The notes: generated from the letters alone by a model not told the origin. Counted from the first letter of the stretch, positions 16,155-26,948 are shown. The stretch: DNA of 64,000 nt from Idiomarina rhizosphaerae (GCF_024159085.1 NZ_JAMZDE010000007.1:62001-126000), one strand, 5' to 3'. Translations and numbers: made by a program.

Positions 16155-17129
16155 TTAACCTCTGCGCTCACGATAGAGTTCAATTTCTTCCATGATCAAA
16201 TCACGCATTCTGGTAGTTGTTTCGTAACCAAGATCAATAGCTTCCTGACCTCGATAAAACTCCATAATGCCAATATGGCCGAGCTTAGGCTGCACTAAGA
16301 TATCGGGTGGATCGCCTGCCATGCGAGCTTTAGTAATACGCTCCTGCATAATATCTATGGAGCTGGCCATAACACTGAACATACCGGGTGCTTTCTCACC
16401 ATTATTCCTAAAGCGTTCTTTAAAGCTATCCAGATACTCTTTACTGCCCGACCACATATTATCGAAAAAGCCGTTTTCGTTATCCTGAATCTCCGTATCA
16501 GCCTTTTCTTTATCCAACTGTTCAGCTTCTGTCTGAGGCGGAATACTGCGTCCTTTTCGTTGTTGCGCCTTAGAGTTCAACTGTGAGTTAAGGTGAACAG
16601 CAATAACAAAGTCGGCACCCAAAGCGCGGCATAAAGACACAGGAACCGGGTTAACTAAGCCACCGTCAATTAACCAGCGACCATCGAATGACTTAGGCGA
16701 CAAGATTCCCGGCATCGCGCAGGAAGCTCTGGAAGCATCGTAAAGGTCACCGTTGCGCAACCAAATCTCACGACCACTATATAAATCGGTAGCCACTGCT
16801 CCATAAGTAACAGGTAAGTCTTCAATATTACGTTGCCCAAATTCCTCTCGAGCACGGTTAAAGACTTTCTCTCCACCAATAATACCGCCGTGGTTAAAAC
16901 CAAAGTCCAGCAAATTAAACACTTCCCAACGGTTCATGCCCTGAACCCATTGTTCTATCTCCGCCAACCGCCCGGACGCATAACCAGCCCCCACTAACGA
17001 GCCAATTGATGTACCGGCCACCATATTAATACGGACACCCATCTCTTCTAACGCTTTGATCACTCCAATATGTGCCCATCCCCTGGCTGCCCCAGAGCCC
17101 AGAGCTAAAGCGACTTTTACTTCTGACAT
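16155..17129 (-). CDS. rssA: Patatin-like phospholipase family protein (RssA-like)
   Basis: This 324-residue serine hydrolase of the patatin class has the oxyanion segment LGSGAARGWAHIGV (residues 10-23), the nucleophile elbow GTSIG (Ser about residue 42), and the catalytic Asp in DGGLVNPVPVSLC. The Ser-Asp dyad is therefore complete. A charged insertion of about 60 residues (KGRSIPPQTEAEQLDKEKAD and following) precedes the C-terminal region. The RssA symbol rests on overall resemblance; lipid substrates are unknown. It shares an intergenic region with the divergent dGTPase-like gene. Confidence 0.88.
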   Translation of the reverse strand: MSEVKVALALGSGAARGWAHIGVIKALEEMGVRINMVAGTSIGSLVGAGYASGRLAEIEQWVQGMNRWEVFNLLDFGFNHGGIIGGEKVFNRAREEFGQRNIEDLPVTYGAVATDLYSGREIWLRNGDLYDASRASCAMPGILSPKSFDGRWLIDGGLVNPVPVSLCRALGADFVIAVHLNSQLNSKAQQRKGRSIPPQTEAEQLDKEKADTEIQDNENGFFDNMWSGSKEYLDSFKERFRNNGEKAPGMFSVMASSIDIMQERITKARMAGDPPDILVQPKLGHIGIMEFYRGQEAIDLGYETTTRMRDLIMEEIELYRERRG

Positions 17130-17209
17130 CTGTTGTTTCCTACTTTTCTTAATAATGCATCTATCGTACTATGATTACTCATTCGTCAACAACATCACTG
17201 AGCAGTTAG

Positions 17210-18532
17210 ATGATTTGGACAGAACGTCAGTCAGGTACATCGGAGCAGCGCCCTAACGATACCCGCACAAACTTTCAGCGGGACAAAGCCCGAATTCTTC
17301 ACAGTGCGGCATTCAGACGGCTGCAGGCAAAAACTCAGGTTATGTATGTTGGTATGCATGACTTCCCCCGCACACGACTGACCCATTCGCTGGAAGCCAG
17401 TCAAATTGGTGCCAGCCTGGTAGTTCATTTAAGTAACCAGCATCCGGCACTAGCTGAGCAACTAGAGCTTTCAGAACCTTTGCTCGAGTCTTTATGTCTG
17501 GCTCACGACATAGGCCATCCACCATTTGGCCACGGCGGTGAAATTGCTCTTAATTATATGATGCGCAATAACGGCGGATTTGAAGGTAACGGCCAGACAT
17601 TTCGTATTGTCACCCAGCTTGAAGCTTACACACCTGAGCATGGCATGAGCTTAACCCGAAGAACTCTGTTGGGGCTGTTAAAGTATCCGGTATTAGCCAG
17701 CGCAATCCGAAGACAAGAACTTCCCCCTGAGGTAACAAACTTTCGTCATTTACCCACTCGCGAATGGCTACCGCCAAAAGCTTTATATGATGATGACTCA
17801 GAACAGTTAAACTGGGTACTTCAGCCGCTAAGCACTAACGATAAGACAAATTTTCAGGCATTAGTGCACGAACCCGCACAAACTACCCACGGAAAAAGTG
17901 CTCTAAAAAGTATTGATGCATCGATTATGGAAGCCGCAGACGATATCGCATACGGCGTTCACGATCTTGAGGATGCCATTGTTGTCGGCCTGATCCAGCG
18001 GCATCACTGGGAAGAACACATGTTCTCCGATTTACAGCAACTTGAAGCAGAGCTTTCCAATTTTAGCGCCCAAAAGTTAACCGAAGATCTTTTTTCTGGC
18101 AGCCATCACCTTCGCAAGCAGGCAGTAGGAGGATTAGTGAACCGGCTGCTGACCTCAGCAAGGCTAAACTCTAATGAATACGATTTTGACTGTCCTTTGC
18201 TGCAATATGAAGTTCAGTTAGGAGCCGCCGAAAAAATTCTGCTCAACTCGTTAAAGCAATTTATTTTTAAATGGGTGATTCGAAAGCCCGAAATGCAGGC
18301 ACAGGAGTTTAAAGGCCAACAAATTGTTATGGAGCTATTTGAGGTTTTAGCCGTAGAGCCGGAACGCTTATTGCCTGAAAATACCCGTTTACGTTATCTG
18401 CAACAGCGACAAAAAGGTGGAAATGCTCTACGCGTAATTTCTGATTACCTTTCCGGCATGACTGACGGGTATGCCGCTAAACTTTATCAGGAGCTGTTCT
18501 CAGTAAGCTCACCCAAAAGTGCGTTTCAGTAA
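17210..18532 (+). CDS. dgt: dGTPase-like HD-domain triphosphohydrolase
   Basis: This 440-residue member of the type-2 deoxyguanosinetriphosphate triphosphohydrolase-like family converts dNTPs to nucleosides and triphosphate. The HD metal site is seen as H in RLTHSLEASQIG, HD in CLAHDIGHPPFGHGGE and a later D in EAADDIAYGVHDLED. FRRLQAKTQV is the family's N-terminal signature. Such proteins affect dNTP pools and, in some cases, phage restriction; neither is shown here. It converges on recA across a bidirectional terminator. Confidence 0.92.
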   Translation: MIWTERQSGTSEQRPNDTRTNFQRDKARILHSAAFRRLQAKTQVMYVGMHDFPRTRLTHSLEASQIGASLVVHLSNQHPALAEQLELSEPLLESLCLAHDIGHPPFGHGGEIALNYMMRNNGGFEGNGQTFRIVTQLEAYTPEHGMSLTRRTLLGLLKYPVLASAIRRQELPPEVTNFRHLPTREWLPPKALYDDDSEQLNWVLQPLSTNDKTNFQALVHEPAQTTHGKSALKSIDASIMEAADDIAYGVHDLEDAIVVGLIQRHHWEEHMFSDLQQLEAELSNFSAQKLTEDLFSGSHHLRKQAVGGLVNRLLTSARLNSNEYDFDCPLLQYEVQLGAAEKILLNSLKQFIFKWVIRKPEMQAQEFKGQQIVMELFEVLAVEPERLLPENTRLRYLQQRQKGGNALRVISDYLSGMTDGYAAKLYQELFSVSSPKSAFQ

Positions 18533-18545
18533 CTTTTGCTCATAA

Positions 18546-18575
18546 AAAAACCGGAGCAATAAGCTCCGGTTTGTT
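18546..18575. terminator. Bidirectional terminator between dgt and recA
   Basis: ACCGGAGC / GCTCCGGT forms an 8-bp stem over AATAA. A seven-base A-run precedes it (a T-run for the minus strand) and TTGTT follows. It lies between the convergent 3' ends of dgt and recA. Confidence 0.88.
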
Positions 18576-18594
18576 ATTCCAAAAAATAAATCAG

Positions 18595-19713
18595 TTATGA
18601 CAAACTGATATCATCTTTCTCGTTACCTTTCTTTTCTGTTTTCTTGTCGGCCTTAACTTCGCTATTCGCGTCTTCTCTAGCAGCAGCGCGCTCAGCTTCT
18701 CGAATTTCTTTTGTTCTCTTTTCTGGTTTCGACAACAATAATTCGCGAATACGACCTTCTAATTCATCGGCAATTTTAGGGTTGTCCTGCAAAAACTTCA
18801 TTGAGTTAGCTTTACCCTGACCAATTTTATCGCCGTTATAGCTGTACCAGGCACCGGCTTTATCAACCATCTTGTGTTTAACGCCCAGGTCAATCAGCTC
18901 ACCTTCTTTAGAAATGCCTTTGCCGTATAAAATTTGGAAATGCGCTTCTTTAAACGGTGGAGCAACCTTGTTCTTAACCACTTTTACGCGGGTTTCGTTG
19001 CCGACAACTTCGTCACCTTCTTTCAATGCACCGGTACGGCGAATATCCAGACGAACAGAAGAGTAAAACTTAAGTGCGTTACCACCCGTTGTGGTTTCAG
19101 GGTTACCAAACATCACACCAATTTTCATCCGAATTTGGTTGATGAAAATACACATGGTATTGGATTTCTTAATGTTCGAAGTCAACTTACGCAAAGCCTG
19201 AGACATTAAACGAGCCTGTAAACCAACATGGCTATCGCCCATTTCGCCTTCAATTTCAGCTTTTGGTGTCAGTGCGGCTACCGAGTCAACAATAACAATA
19301 TCGACTGCGCCGGAACGAACCAACATGTCGCAAATTTCTAAAGCCTGCTCACCGGTATCTGGCTGCGATATTAATAAGTCATCAACGTTAACACCTAAAG
19401 CTTCTGCGTAAATCGGGTCTAACGCGTGCTCAGCATCAACGAAGGCACAGGTCTTACCCATTTTTTGCGCTTCGGCAATCACTTCCAGAGTCATAGTCGT
19501 TTTACCACTGGACTCAGGACCGTAAATTTCTACAACCCGGCCAAAAGGTAAGCCACCAATACCAAGAGCAATATCCAGCCCTAACGAACCGGTTGAAACA
19601 GAATCGATATCGAGAGTCTGGTTATCGCCCAGACGCATGATAGAACCTTTACCAAATTGACGTTCGATTTGTCCGAGCGCTGCATCTAACGCCTTTTGAC
19701 GATCATTGCTCAT
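18595..19713 (-). CDS. recA: Recombinase A
   Basis: This 372-residue RecA performs strand exchange and triggers LexA self-cleavage. Walker A is GPESSGKTT (about residues 66-74), Walker B lies in [20 protein letters not shown], and the DNA-binding loop L2 region is [19 protein letters not shown]. The C-terminal tail is long and acidic/basic ([16 protein letters not shown]), a usual autoregulatory tail. A LexA box lies 40 bp upstream of the ATG. No recX follows; the next gene is convergent. Confidence 0.98.
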   Translation of the reverse strand: MSNDRQKALDAALGQIERQFGKGSIMRLGDNQTLDIDSVSTGSLGLDIALGIGGLPFGRVVEIYGPESSGKTTMTLEVIAEAQKMGKTCAFVDAEHALDPIYAEALGVNVDDLLISQPDTGEQALEICDMLVRSGAVDIVIVDSVAALTPKAEIEGEMGDSHVGLQARLMSQALRKLTSNIKKSNTMCIFINQIRMKIGVMFGNPETTTGGNALKFYSSVRLDIRRTGALKEGDEVVGNETRVKVVKNKVAPPFKEAHFQILYGKGISKEGELIDLGVKHKMVDKAGAWYSYNGDKIGQGKANSMKFLQDNPKIADELEGRIRELLLSKPEKRTKEIREAERAAAREDANSEVKADKKTEKKGNEKDDISLS

Positions 19714-19752
19714 TATAAGCTCCGTTATTAATCACTGGTTTTATAAACAGTA

Positions 19753-19772
19753 TACTGTACACATTTACAGTA
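19753..19772. promoter_or_regulatory. lexA box: LexA (SOS) box of recA
   Basis: TACTGTACACATTTACAGTA matches the CTGT-N8-ACAG consensus perfectly, including the flanking TA pairs. It lies 40-59 bp upstream of the recA start codon, where it should overlap the promoter. LexA repression of recA is therefore expected. Confidence 0.92.
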
Positions 19773-19812
19773 TCAAGCGTTGTTCTTATTTTTTCACTAA
19801 AACAAAAGTAAG

Positions 19813-20319
19813 TTATTGTAATTCAATTAGATTTATAAGTTTATCCAGAACTGTATCTAAGGTTTGTAAACGCACCTGAGAGCGATCACCTGCAAATTGT
19901 TCAGACCAGCACCAACAGCTTTCACCATTTGCTATCGCCATCCACACCAGTCCCACCGGTTTATCCGCTGTGCCACCTGCAGGCCCTGCAACACCACTCA
20001 CTGCAATACTCCAATCGGCATCACATGCCACTATGGCACCAGTGGCCATTTGCTGAACACAAGCCTCGGAAACTGCTCCGTGCTTTTCCAGTACGCTGGG
20101 CTTAACCAACAACAGCTTTTGCTTAAGGGCGTTAGTATAGGTGATTAATCCACCATTAAACCAAGCAGAACTTCCAGCAACTTCGGTAATAGCGTATCCT
20201 ATCCCTCCTCCGGTACAAGATTCTGCGGTGCATAATGTCTGCTGCTTCTGCTGTAGACTCGAACCCACTTGTTCCGCGAGTTTAAAGGTTTGCGGCGCGA
20301 TTGCCGTGGTTGCTAACAT
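19813..20319 (-). CDS. pncC: Nicotinamide-nucleotide amidohydrolase (CinA C-terminal domain)
   Basis: This 168-residue protein consists only of the CinA C-terminal domain. It deamidates NMN to nicotinate mononucleotide in pyridine nucleotide salvage. The hallmarks are TAESCTGGGIGYAITEVAGSS near the N-terminus and AVSGVAGPAGGTADKPVGLV near residue 107. It is upstream of recA on the same strand, as pncC is in many gammaproteobacteria, but a LexA-controlled promoter separates them. It is divergent from mutS. Confidence 0.93.
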   Translation of the reverse strand: MLATTAIAPQTFKLAEQVGSSLQQKQQTLCTAESCTGGGIGYAITEVAGSSAWFNGGLITYTNALKQKLLLVKPSVLEKHGAVSEACVQQMATGAIVACDADWSIAVSGVAGPAGGTADKPVGLVWMAIANGESCWCWSEQFAGDRSQVRLQTLDTVLDKLINLIELQ

Positions 20320-20349
20320 AACACTGGCTCCAGATAAGAATAATCAATT

Positions 20350-22968
20350 ATGCCTGAATTCTCTGATAAACAGATCCAATCACATACCCCAATGATGCAG
20401 CAATACCTACGTATAAAAGCGGAGCATGCTGACATGCTTTTATTCTATCGTATGGGGGACTTTTACGAACTGTTTTTTGAAGACGCCAAACGCTCAGCCC
20501 AACTGCTGGATATCTCCCTCACCGCGCGGGGGCAAAGTAATGGTGAACCTATTCCAATGGCAGGTGTTCCCTATCACGCAGTAGAAAACTATCTGGCGCG
20601 CCTGGTCAATATGGGTGAATCCGTTGCCATCTGCGAACAAATTGGCGATCCGGCAACCAGTAAAGGCCCGGTTGAAAGAAAAGTCGTGCGTATTGTCACA
20701 CCGGGAACCGTCACTGACGAGTCGCTGTTAGCAGAAAAAAGACAGAATCTGTTAGTTGCTATTTGCCCGTTGAATCCGAAACAGCCAGAAGCGGAATACG
20801 CGATATCCAGTCTGGAGTTAAGTAGTGGCCGTTTCTGGCTAACCAAAGCGCATTCCAATGAACAACTGGCTGCGGAAATGCAGCGTTTAGAACCTGCCGA
20901 ACTGCTCTATCCAGAGTCTATTTCCTTAGCCGGGCTGCCTTTGGCAAAAGCAAAATGCAAACGCCGACCGGCCTGGGAGTTTGAGCAGCAAACCGCGTTT
21001 ATGCTGCTGACGCGCCAGTTTGGCACTCAGCATTTAGAAGGCTTTGGTATCAAAAATAATGAGCCTACCCTGGCAGCTGCCGGTGCTATTTTGCATTATG
21101 TAAAAGAAACCCAACGCGCTGCTCTGCCTCATATTCAGGCACTAGTAACGGAACATCCGCAAGACGCTATTATTCTCGATGCAGCAACACGCAGAAACCT
21201 TGAGCTGCAGCAAAGCATGGGCGAAGGCGATACACACCTTTCGGCGGTACTCGACAAAACCGTTTCGGCTATGGGTAGCCGTCAGTTCCAACGTTGGTTG
21301 CAACGCCCGATTCGCAATCATCAGGAACTAAACCAACGCTATGACGCTGTCGACGCGTTAAAAGAAAATCTGAATTTTGAAAATATACAGCTAACATTAA
21401 AACAATTAGCCGATATTGAACGTATTGTTGCCCGTGTGGGCTTACGAAGCGCGCGTCCGAAAGACTTTGCCCGTTTGCGCGACAGTCTGGCTAGAATACC
21501 GGAAGTCAGAGCATTTTTGTCTCACCGTTCGCTGAGTTATCTGCACGACATCATTGAACCCTTTCCAGAAGTTGTCGACTTACTGGCTAAAGCCGTTATT
21601 GAGCAGCCACCTTTATTGATCCGCGACGGGGGAGTTATTGCCGAAGGGTATGATAAAGAACTTGATGAACTGCGCGACCTTGCAACCGGTGCTACCGACT
21701 ATCTGAAACAACTGGAACAGCGCGAGCGTGAAAGAAGTGGCATTGCTACATTAAAAGTTGGCTATAACAGAGTTCACGGTTACTTCATTGAGGTCAGCCG
21801 ACAGTCATCAGAAGCAGTACCCGATGATTATCAGCGCCGCCAGACACTGAAAAATACAGAGCGCTATATTATTCCTGAGCTAAAAGAGCACGAAGACAAA
21901 GTTCTGAATGCTCAGGCTCGTTCTCTGGCGAGAGAAAAATGGCTTTACGACCAACTCTTTGAGCACTTATTGCCACAGGTAAACGCGCTGCAAAAAAGCG
22001 CTTCAGGCCTGGCTCAACTCGATACTTTATGTTGTTTTGCCAAGTTGGCCGACAATTACCGTTATTGTCGCCCACAATTGCAAAAGGAAACCAGCTTAAT
22101 TGAATTGGAAGCCGCCCGTCACCCGGTTATCGAACAGTTGAGCGATGCCCCCTTTATTGCAAACCCTATGTCGCTGACACCGCAGCAACGTATGCTGATG
22201 ATTACGGGTCCCAACATGGGGGGAAAATCAACTTACATGCGACAAGCCGCGCTAATCGTTATTCTGGCGCACATGGGCTGCTATGTACCGGCTGATAAGG
22301 CAATTATTGGCGACATCGATCGTATCTTTACCCGTATTGGAGCCTCTGATGATTTGGCCTCAGGCCGTTCAACTTTTATGGTAGAAATGACAGAAACAGC
22401 AAACATTCTGCATAATGCCACTGCAAAAAGTCTGGTGCTTATGGATGAGATTGGCCGCGGTACTTCAACCTATGACGGCTTATCATTGGCGTGGTCTTGT
22501 GCAGATTACCTGTCCCGACAGCTCCAGTGTCTGACCTTATTTGCCACTCATTACTTTGAGTTAACGGAATTGGCAGAAGAGTTACCAGCCACGGTAAACG
22601 TTCACGTCGATGCGAAAGAACATGGCGATACTATCGCCTTTTTGCATAAAGTCAGTCCAGGAGCAGCCAGTCAGAGCTTTGGTTTACAAGTAGCTAAATT
22701 GGCCGGAGTGCCGGATCATGTCATTCATAAAGCAAAACAAAAGTTATCAGAGCTGGAGCATACTCACCACGGTGTTTTAAACGAACCTAAACAAACCACC
22801 ATGGAGCTCACCCCTCCACCTGAAACCACCATGCCGTCTCATGCAGAAAAACGCGACCCACTGCTTGATGAGCTGGAACAACTGGATATTAATGATCTGA
22901 CGCCGAAACAGGCGTTGGATATTCTGTACCAATGGCAGCAGAAACAAAAAGGCTCAACACAAAGTTGA
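20350..22968 (+). CDS. mutS: DNA mismatch repair protein MutS
   Basis: This 872-residue mismatch-recognition ATPase has the Phe-X-Glu mismatch wedge in [16 protein letters not shown] (residues about 34-49). The core lever and clamp domains follow, and the ATPase carries Walker [14 protein letters not shown] and the Walker B region [16 protein letters not shown]. The C-terminal tail ([20 protein letters not shown]) is the tetramerisation/beta-clamp region. It is divergent from pncC with only 30 bp between starts. The terminator hairpin lies within its last codons. Confidence 0.98.
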   Translation: MPEFSDKQIQSHTPMMQQYLRIKAEHADMLLFYRMGDFYELFFEDAKRSAQLLDISLTARGQSNGEPIPMAGVPYHAVENYLARLVNMGESVAICEQIGDPATSKGPVERKVVRIVTPGTVTDESLLAEKRQNLLVAICPLNPKQPEAEYAISSLELSSGRFWLTKAHSNEQLAAEMQRLEPAELLYPESISLAGLPLAKAKCKRRPAWEFEQQTAFMLLTRQFGTQHLEGFGIKNNEPTLAAAGAILHYVKETQRAALPHIQALVTEHPQDAIILDAATRRNLELQQSMGEGDTHLSAVLDKTVSAMGSRQFQRWLQRPIRNHQELNQRYDAVDALKENLNFENIQLTLKQLADIERIVARVGLRSARPKDFARLRDSLARIPEVRAFLSHRSLSYLHDIIEPFPEVVDLLAKAVIEQPPLLIRDGGVIAEGYDKELDELRDLATGATDYLKQLEQRERERSGIATLKVGYNRVHGYFIEVSRQSSEAVPDDYQRRQTLKNTERYIIPELKEHEDKVLNAQARSLAREKWLYDQLFEHLLPQVNALQKSASGLAQLDTLCCFAKLADNYRYCRPQLQKETSLIELEAARHPVIEQLSDAPFIANPMSLTPQQRMLMITGPNMGGKSTYMRQAALIVILAHMGCYVPADKAIIGDIDRIFTRIGASDDLASGRSTFMVEMTETANILHNATAKSLVLMDEIGRGTSTYDGLSLAWSCADYLSRQLQCLTLFATHYFELTELAEELPATVNVHVDAKEHGDTIAFLHKVSPGAASQSFGLQVAKLAGVPDHVIHKAKQKLSELEHTHHGVLNEPKQTTMELTPPPETTMPSHAEKRDPLLDELEQLDINDLTPKQALDILYQWQQKQKGSTQS

Positions 22969-22975
22969 GCCTTTT
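22946..22975. terminator. Bidirectional terminator overlapping the mutS stop codon
   Basis: GGCTCAAC / GTTGAGCC forms an 8-bp stem over a short ACAAA loop, with AAAAA before and TTTT after. The left arm and loop encode the last residues of MutS and the stop TGA lies in the right arm. Read on the minus strand it ends in TTTTTG and serves rpoS. Confidence 0.88.
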
Positions 22976-23008
22976 CAGTACGTTAAGTACTTTCATTAAC
23001 TGTTGTGT

Positions 23009-23977
23009 TTACTGAGCAGTAAATAGTGAATCTAATGTTAGGCCTTGCTGCTTTAACGAATCGCGTAATTTACGCAGGGCTTCCACTTGTATCTGTCGTA
23101 CTCGCTCCCGTGTAAGCCCTATTTCACGCCCAACATCCTCCAGGGTCGAAGGCTCATAGCCCATCAGTCCAAAGCGGCGAGCCAACACCTCTCGTTGTTT
23201 CTGATTTAACGACTGCAACCATTCAGTGATATTCCCTTTTAGGTTTTCATCCTGCAAGACACCTTCAGGTCCGGTATCAGCATCATCGGTCAGAATATCC
23301 AACAAGGCTTTGTCGTTATCGCCGCCTATCGGTGTATCTACCGAACCAATGCGTTCATTCAGACGCAACATTTTGGTGATATCGCCTACTGGCTTATCGA
23401 GGCTTTTCGCAATATCTTCGGCGGTTGGCTCGTGATCCAGTTTATGCGCAAGTTCACGGGCAGCACGAAGGTACACATTAAGCTCTTTAACGACGTGAAT
23501 CGGCAACCTAATGGTGCGCGTTTGATTCATAATAGCGCGCTCAATAGTTTGTCGTATCCACCAGGTAGCGTAAGTTGAGAAGCGGAATCCGCGTTCAGGG
23601 TCGAATTTTTCAACCGCCCGGATAAGCCCCAGGTTACCTTCTTCAACTAAATCTAATAAAGGCAGTCCGCGATTAGAATAACGGCGGGCAATTTTAACAA
23701 CCAACCTCAGATTACTTTCAATCATACGACGGCGAGCTGCTTTGTCACCCTTCAATGCGCGGCGGGAATAAAAGACTTCCTCTTCAGCAGTCAGTAACGG
23801 AGAGAAACCTATTTCCCCCAGGTATAACTGCGTCGCGTCCATTTTCTTTTGATATTGGGTTGAAGACGACGATAACGCCTCTTCCAACTCTTCTGCAGCA
23901 CTGTCCGTGCTATCTACAATAGACTCTTCTTCATTAGCTTCGACGTTTTCAACTGCTTCTTCCTTTATGCGGCTCAT
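23009..23977 (-). CDS. rpoS: RNA polymerase sigma factor RpoS
   Basis: This 322-residue stationary-phase and general stress sigma factor shows region 1.2 as [20 protein letters not shown] and region 2 as [20 protein letters not shown] with [17 protein letters not shown]. Region 4 ends with [19 protein letters not shown]. The acidic, serine-rich N-terminus (residues 1-45) is longer than in E. coli, while the total length is similar. It lies 78 bp downstream of nlpD on the same strand, the conserved nlpD-rpoS arrangement in which the main rpoS promoter is often inside nlpD. Confidence 0.97.
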   Translation of the reverse strand: MSRIKEEAVENVEANEEESIVDSTDSAAEELEEALSSSSTQYQKKMDATQLYLGEIGFSPLLTAEEEVFYSRRALKGDKAARRRMIESNLRLVVKIARRYSNRGLPLLDLVEEGNLGLIRAVEKFDPERGFRFSTYATWWIRQTIERAIMNQTRTIRLPIHVVKELNVYLRAARELAHKLDHEPTAEDIAKSLDKPVGDITKMLRLNERIGSVDTPIGGDNDKALLDILTDDADTGPEGVLQDENLKGNITEWLQSLNQKQREVLARRFGLMGYEPSTLEDVGREIGLTRERVRQIQVEALRKLRDSLKQQGLTLDSLFTAQ

Positions 23978-24055
23978 AACAAGCTCCTGTTATACTGAAC
24001 ACCGTGTTACAACACACGTCGACTTCCTTATCTTGTTATTATTATTCCCACATGA

Positions 24056-24973
24056 CTAGCGAGATTTGGGTAAGTAATGCCTCGGATTGACCGACTTACC
24101 ACGGAAACGAACTTCAAAATGTAATTTCACACGAGAACTACCAGAATCTCCCATACGTCCGATAGTCTCTCCTACGTCCACCCATTCTTTTTCCTTCACC
24201 AGAATGTCTTCGTTGTGAGCGTAGGCAGTAATAAAATCATCGTTATGTTTCAAAATGATTAAATTACCAAACCCGTGTAATGCGCTTCCAACATAAACCA
24301 CTTTTCCTGCCGCCGCAGCGTTAACTGAATCTCCCCTGCTACCGGCAAAATCTATTCCTTTATTGCCTTGTTCACGCAACGAAAAGTCAGCTATTATTTT
24401 TCCCGATGAAGGCCAGCGCCAAATAATATTGTTATTGCTCGGCTGCGCCACTTCAGGCCGTTCAATTCGCTGTATCGGTTGGCTCTTGCTACCCTTATCG
24501 GTTTGTTTTGCAACCGTTTTTCTTGTGCTCGTTTTTTGACCATACCCTTTCTGTTTCTTATTAGCAACGGGCGTTTTTATATTATTTTGTGTGTAATCAG
24601 AGTCTTCTTTATTCTGTTTAGCACTAGCTGTTCGCTGCGCCTTTCTGGCTGTGGTGGCGCCCCGATGCGGTGCGCTCTCCAGACTCAACTTTTGTCCCGG
24701 ATAAATAGTGTAAGGTTTGTGTAAATTATTGATTTGGGCAATATCCTGGACATCCAGGTTAGCCCGGAAGGCGATTGAATAGAGTGTTTCTCCGGGCTGA
24801 ACTTCATACTCATTGTCGTTAATCGAGTTGGCTTCAAAATCGAGGTAAGTTTTTCCGGTATAAAGCTCTTCGACCGGTGCAGGTGCTGACCGGCCACTGC
24901 AGGCCTGCAGTAGAATTATGGCAAACACCAATAATACAGATTGCTTAATTGCCCCGGACGATACCAACATCAT
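24056..24973 (-). CDS. nlpD: NlpD-type LysM/M23 lipoprotein, amidase activator
   Basis: This 305-residue lipoprotein (lipobox LLQAC) has one LysM domain (about residues 57-101, VQPGETLYSIAFRANLDVQD). A basic, Lys/Gln/Thr-rich linker and a C-terminal M23 domain follow. The metallopeptidase site is degenerate: the usual HxGID reads NKGID and the HLH motif reads KLH. This is as in enteric NlpD, which activates the amidase AmiC instead of cutting peptidoglycan. The start abuts the yqaA stop codon (TAAATG), so the genes are translationally coupled. Confidence 0.93.
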   Translation of the reverse strand: MMLVSSGAIKQSVLLVFAIILLQACSGRSAPAPVEELYTGKTYLDFEANSINDNEYEVQPGETLYSIAFRANLDVQDIAQINNLHKPYTIYPGQKLSLESAPHRGATTARKAQRTASAKQNKEDSDYTQNNIKTPVANKKQKGYGQKTSTRKTVAKQTDKGSKSQPIQRIERPEVAQPSNNNIIWRWPSSGKIIADFSLREQGNKGIDFAGSRGDSVNAAAAGKVVYVGSALHGFGNLIILKHNDDFITAYAHNEDILVKEKEWVDVGETIGRMGDSGSSRVKLHFEVRFRGKSVNPRHYLPKSR

Positions 24974-25558
24974 TTATACCAACTGCGCTATTACGTACCC
25001 AATAATAACCAGTATTACCAGTGTCCAGCCAATGCGGTCAACATATTCACGAAGTTTTATGCCCATTTCGGGACCACCGGTACGTAACAACCAGGCGACC
25101 AAATAAAAGCGCATACCGCGGCTGATAGCCGATGCAATAACAAAAGGGAAAAACGCTATCTGCATAACACCGGCCGTTACTGTAAATAATTTATAAGGAA
25201 TGGGAGAAAAGCCTGCAATAAACACTATCCACACACCCCAGTCCGAAAACCAGCCCTGAACAGTAACCAGTTTCGATTCGTAGCCAAGTGCCTCAACCGC
25301 CGGCAGAACCAATGATTCATAGGCCCAATAGCCGAGAAAGTAGCCTAAAATTCCGCCTGCAACTGAAGTAACTGTCGTCAGAAATGCTAATCGCCACGCC
25401 CTTTTAGGCTGAGTCATAGCCATTGGCGCCAGCATGACATCGGGTGGAATAGGAAATATCACCGACTCTGCAAAACTCAACAGGCCAAGGATAATGTCTG
25501 CTCTGGGATGCTGAGTCCAGGATAATACTTTATCGTACAGCGCGGAGAACAGCTTCAA
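24974..25558 (-). CDS. yqaA: YqaA family membrane protein (DedA/VTT superfamily)
   Basis: This 194-residue inner-membrane protein is related to the DedA/SNARE-associated family. About five hydrophobic segments are visible; VIFPIPPDVMLAPMAMTQP and GFSPIPYKLFTVTAGVMQ are the paired re-entrant-loop motifs of the superfamily. It overlaps pcm by 4 bp and abuts nlpD. Genes of this type are common between pcm and nlpD in marine gammaproteobacteria. Lipid transport is a possible role by analogy with DedA proteins, not shown. Confidence 0.88.
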   Translation of the reverse strand: MKLFSALYDKVLSWTQHPRADIILGLLSFAESVIFPIPPDVMLAPMAMTQPKRAWRLAFLTTVTSVAGGILGYFLGYWAYESLVLPAVEALGYESKLVTVQGWFSDWGVWIVFIAGFSPIPYKLFTVTAGVMQIAFFPFVIASAISRGMRFYLVAWLLRTGGPEMGIKLREYVDRIGWTLVILVIIGYVIAQLV

Positions 25559-26199
25559 ATGACATCTCCTTTAACCAAAGGCACGAAACGTACATCACCA
25601 ATACGCTGTTGTTCCAGAGAATCACCAAAACGGCGCATAACTACCAAGCTCTGCGACTGGTTCTGCTCGCCGACCGGAATAATCATCACGCCGCCATCGG
25701 CAAGCTGATCAACTAAATCCTGAGGTATATCACTGGCGGCTGCGGTAACAATAATGCCGTCGAACGGACCTTTGCTGCGCCAGCCTTTCCAGCCGTCGCC
25801 ATGACGCATGGCGACATTATGTAAATCCAACTGCCGCATACGTCGCTTGGCCTGGTACTGCAATGTGGCAATACGCTCAACACTGAAAACTTTATCAACC
25901 AGCTGAGCCAGAACCGCCGTCTGATAACCCGACCCTGTGCCTATCTCCAGCACATTTTTACAATGGTGCTGCATTAATAACTGCGTCATTGTTGCCACCA
26001 TTAATGGCTGCGAAATAGTCTGTCCGTTACCAATAGGTAACGCCGTATTTTCATAGGCTTTGTGAGCTAACGACTCGGGCATAAACAGATGTCTTGGGGT
26101 TTCAGATATCACCCGCAAAACCTCTTTGTTGGTAATGCCGAGATCTTCTAATTGTTGAATCAGTCGCTTAACCCGCGACTGCCCATTACTAATCATCAT
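25555..26199 (-). CDS. pcm: Protein-L-isoaspartate O-methyltransferase
   Basis: This 214-residue SAM-dependent repair enzyme methylates isoaspartyl residues in aged proteins. The SAM-binding motif I is VLEIGTGSGYQTAVLAQL (about residues 80-97). The family's PIGNGQTISQPLMVA substrate segment lies just before it, and GPFDGIIVTAA matches motif II. It overlaps surE and yqaA by 4 bp each, as in the conserved surE-pcm-nlpD-rpoS survival cluster. Confidence 0.96.
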   Translation of the reverse strand: MMISNGQSRVKRLIQQLEDLGITNKEVLRVISETPRHLFMPESLAHKAYENTALPIGNGQTISQPLMVATMTQLLMQHHCKNVLEIGTGSGYQTAVLAQLVDKVFSVERIATLQYQAKRRMRQLDLHNVAMRHGDGWKGWRSKGPFDGIIVTAAASDIPQDLVDQLADGGVMIIPVGEQNQSQSLVVMRRFGDSLEQQRIGDVRFVPLVKGDVI

Positions 26200-26948
26200 T
26201 TTTGTTGTTCTAACCAGTCTGTCAGTGTATCGGTGTGTCGTTGCGCGGTCATATCCAGGCTTAACGGTGTAATAGAGACATAACCTTCATGAATCGCGGT
26301 AAAATCGGTATTAGCCTCATCACTTGCATGATGCCCAATTGGACCATACCAAAAAATTTCGCTGCCAAAAGGGTCCCGGTCGTGAACCATGGTCTCTGCG
26401 CGATGCCGACGTCCCAATTTAGTCACCCAGGTGCCTTTTAGCTTATCGTAAGTCGTGTAAGGCACATTGATATTCAGTACTGTATCAAGTCGCAGCGGAT
26501 CGTTTTCCATATTAGCGACAATTTCTGCCACGACCCGCCCGGCGGTATCATAGTAGTCGTGTCCACGACCACCCATTGACACAGCAATAGCAGGCAGCCC
26601 CATAAAGCGCCCTTCCATTGCGGCTGCCACTGTACCCGAGTAAAGCACATCGTCACCCATATTAGGGCTGTCATTAATACCGGACACGACTAAATCTACG
26701 TCTTCAGCCATCGGCGAATTTGTGCCTAAATGAACACAGTCTGTGGGCGTACCATTAACAGAATAGAAACCATTATCCAGCCGACGCACCCGCAAGGGAT
26801 TATGTAAGGTTAATGAGTTACTGGCACCACTGCAGTTACGGTCCGGAGCTATCACTCTTACGTCTGCCACTTCCTTTAAAGCCTGGTACAACGCGAGAAT
26901 ACCCGGAGCGTGTACGCCGTCGTCATTACTTAATAAAATTTTCATCAT
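26196..26948 (-). CDS. surE: 5'/3'-nucleotidase SurE
   Basis: This 250-residue metal-dependent nucleotidase begins with ILLSNDDGVHAPGI, holding the Asp-Asp metal ligands. Asn and Ser ligands are expected in CSGASNSLT and VSGINDSPNMGDDVLYSGTV. Two adjacent ATG codons (26948, 26945) are possible starts; the second matches the usual MKILLSNDDG beginning. The start overlaps truD's stop. Stationary-phase survival is the classical phenotype. Confidence 0.96.
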   Translation of the reverse strand: MMKILLSNDDGVHAPGILALYQALKEVADVRVIAPDRNCSGASNSLTLHNPLRVRRLDNGFYSVNGTPTDCVHLGTNSPMAEDVDLVVSGINDSPNMGDDVLYSGTVAAAMEGRFMGLPAIAVSMGGRGHDYYDTAGRVVAEIVANMENDPLRLDTVLNINVPYTTYDKLKGTWVTKLGRRHRAETMVHDRDPFGSEIFWYGPIGHHASDEANTDFTAIHEGYVSITPLSLDMTAQRHTDTLTDWLEQQK

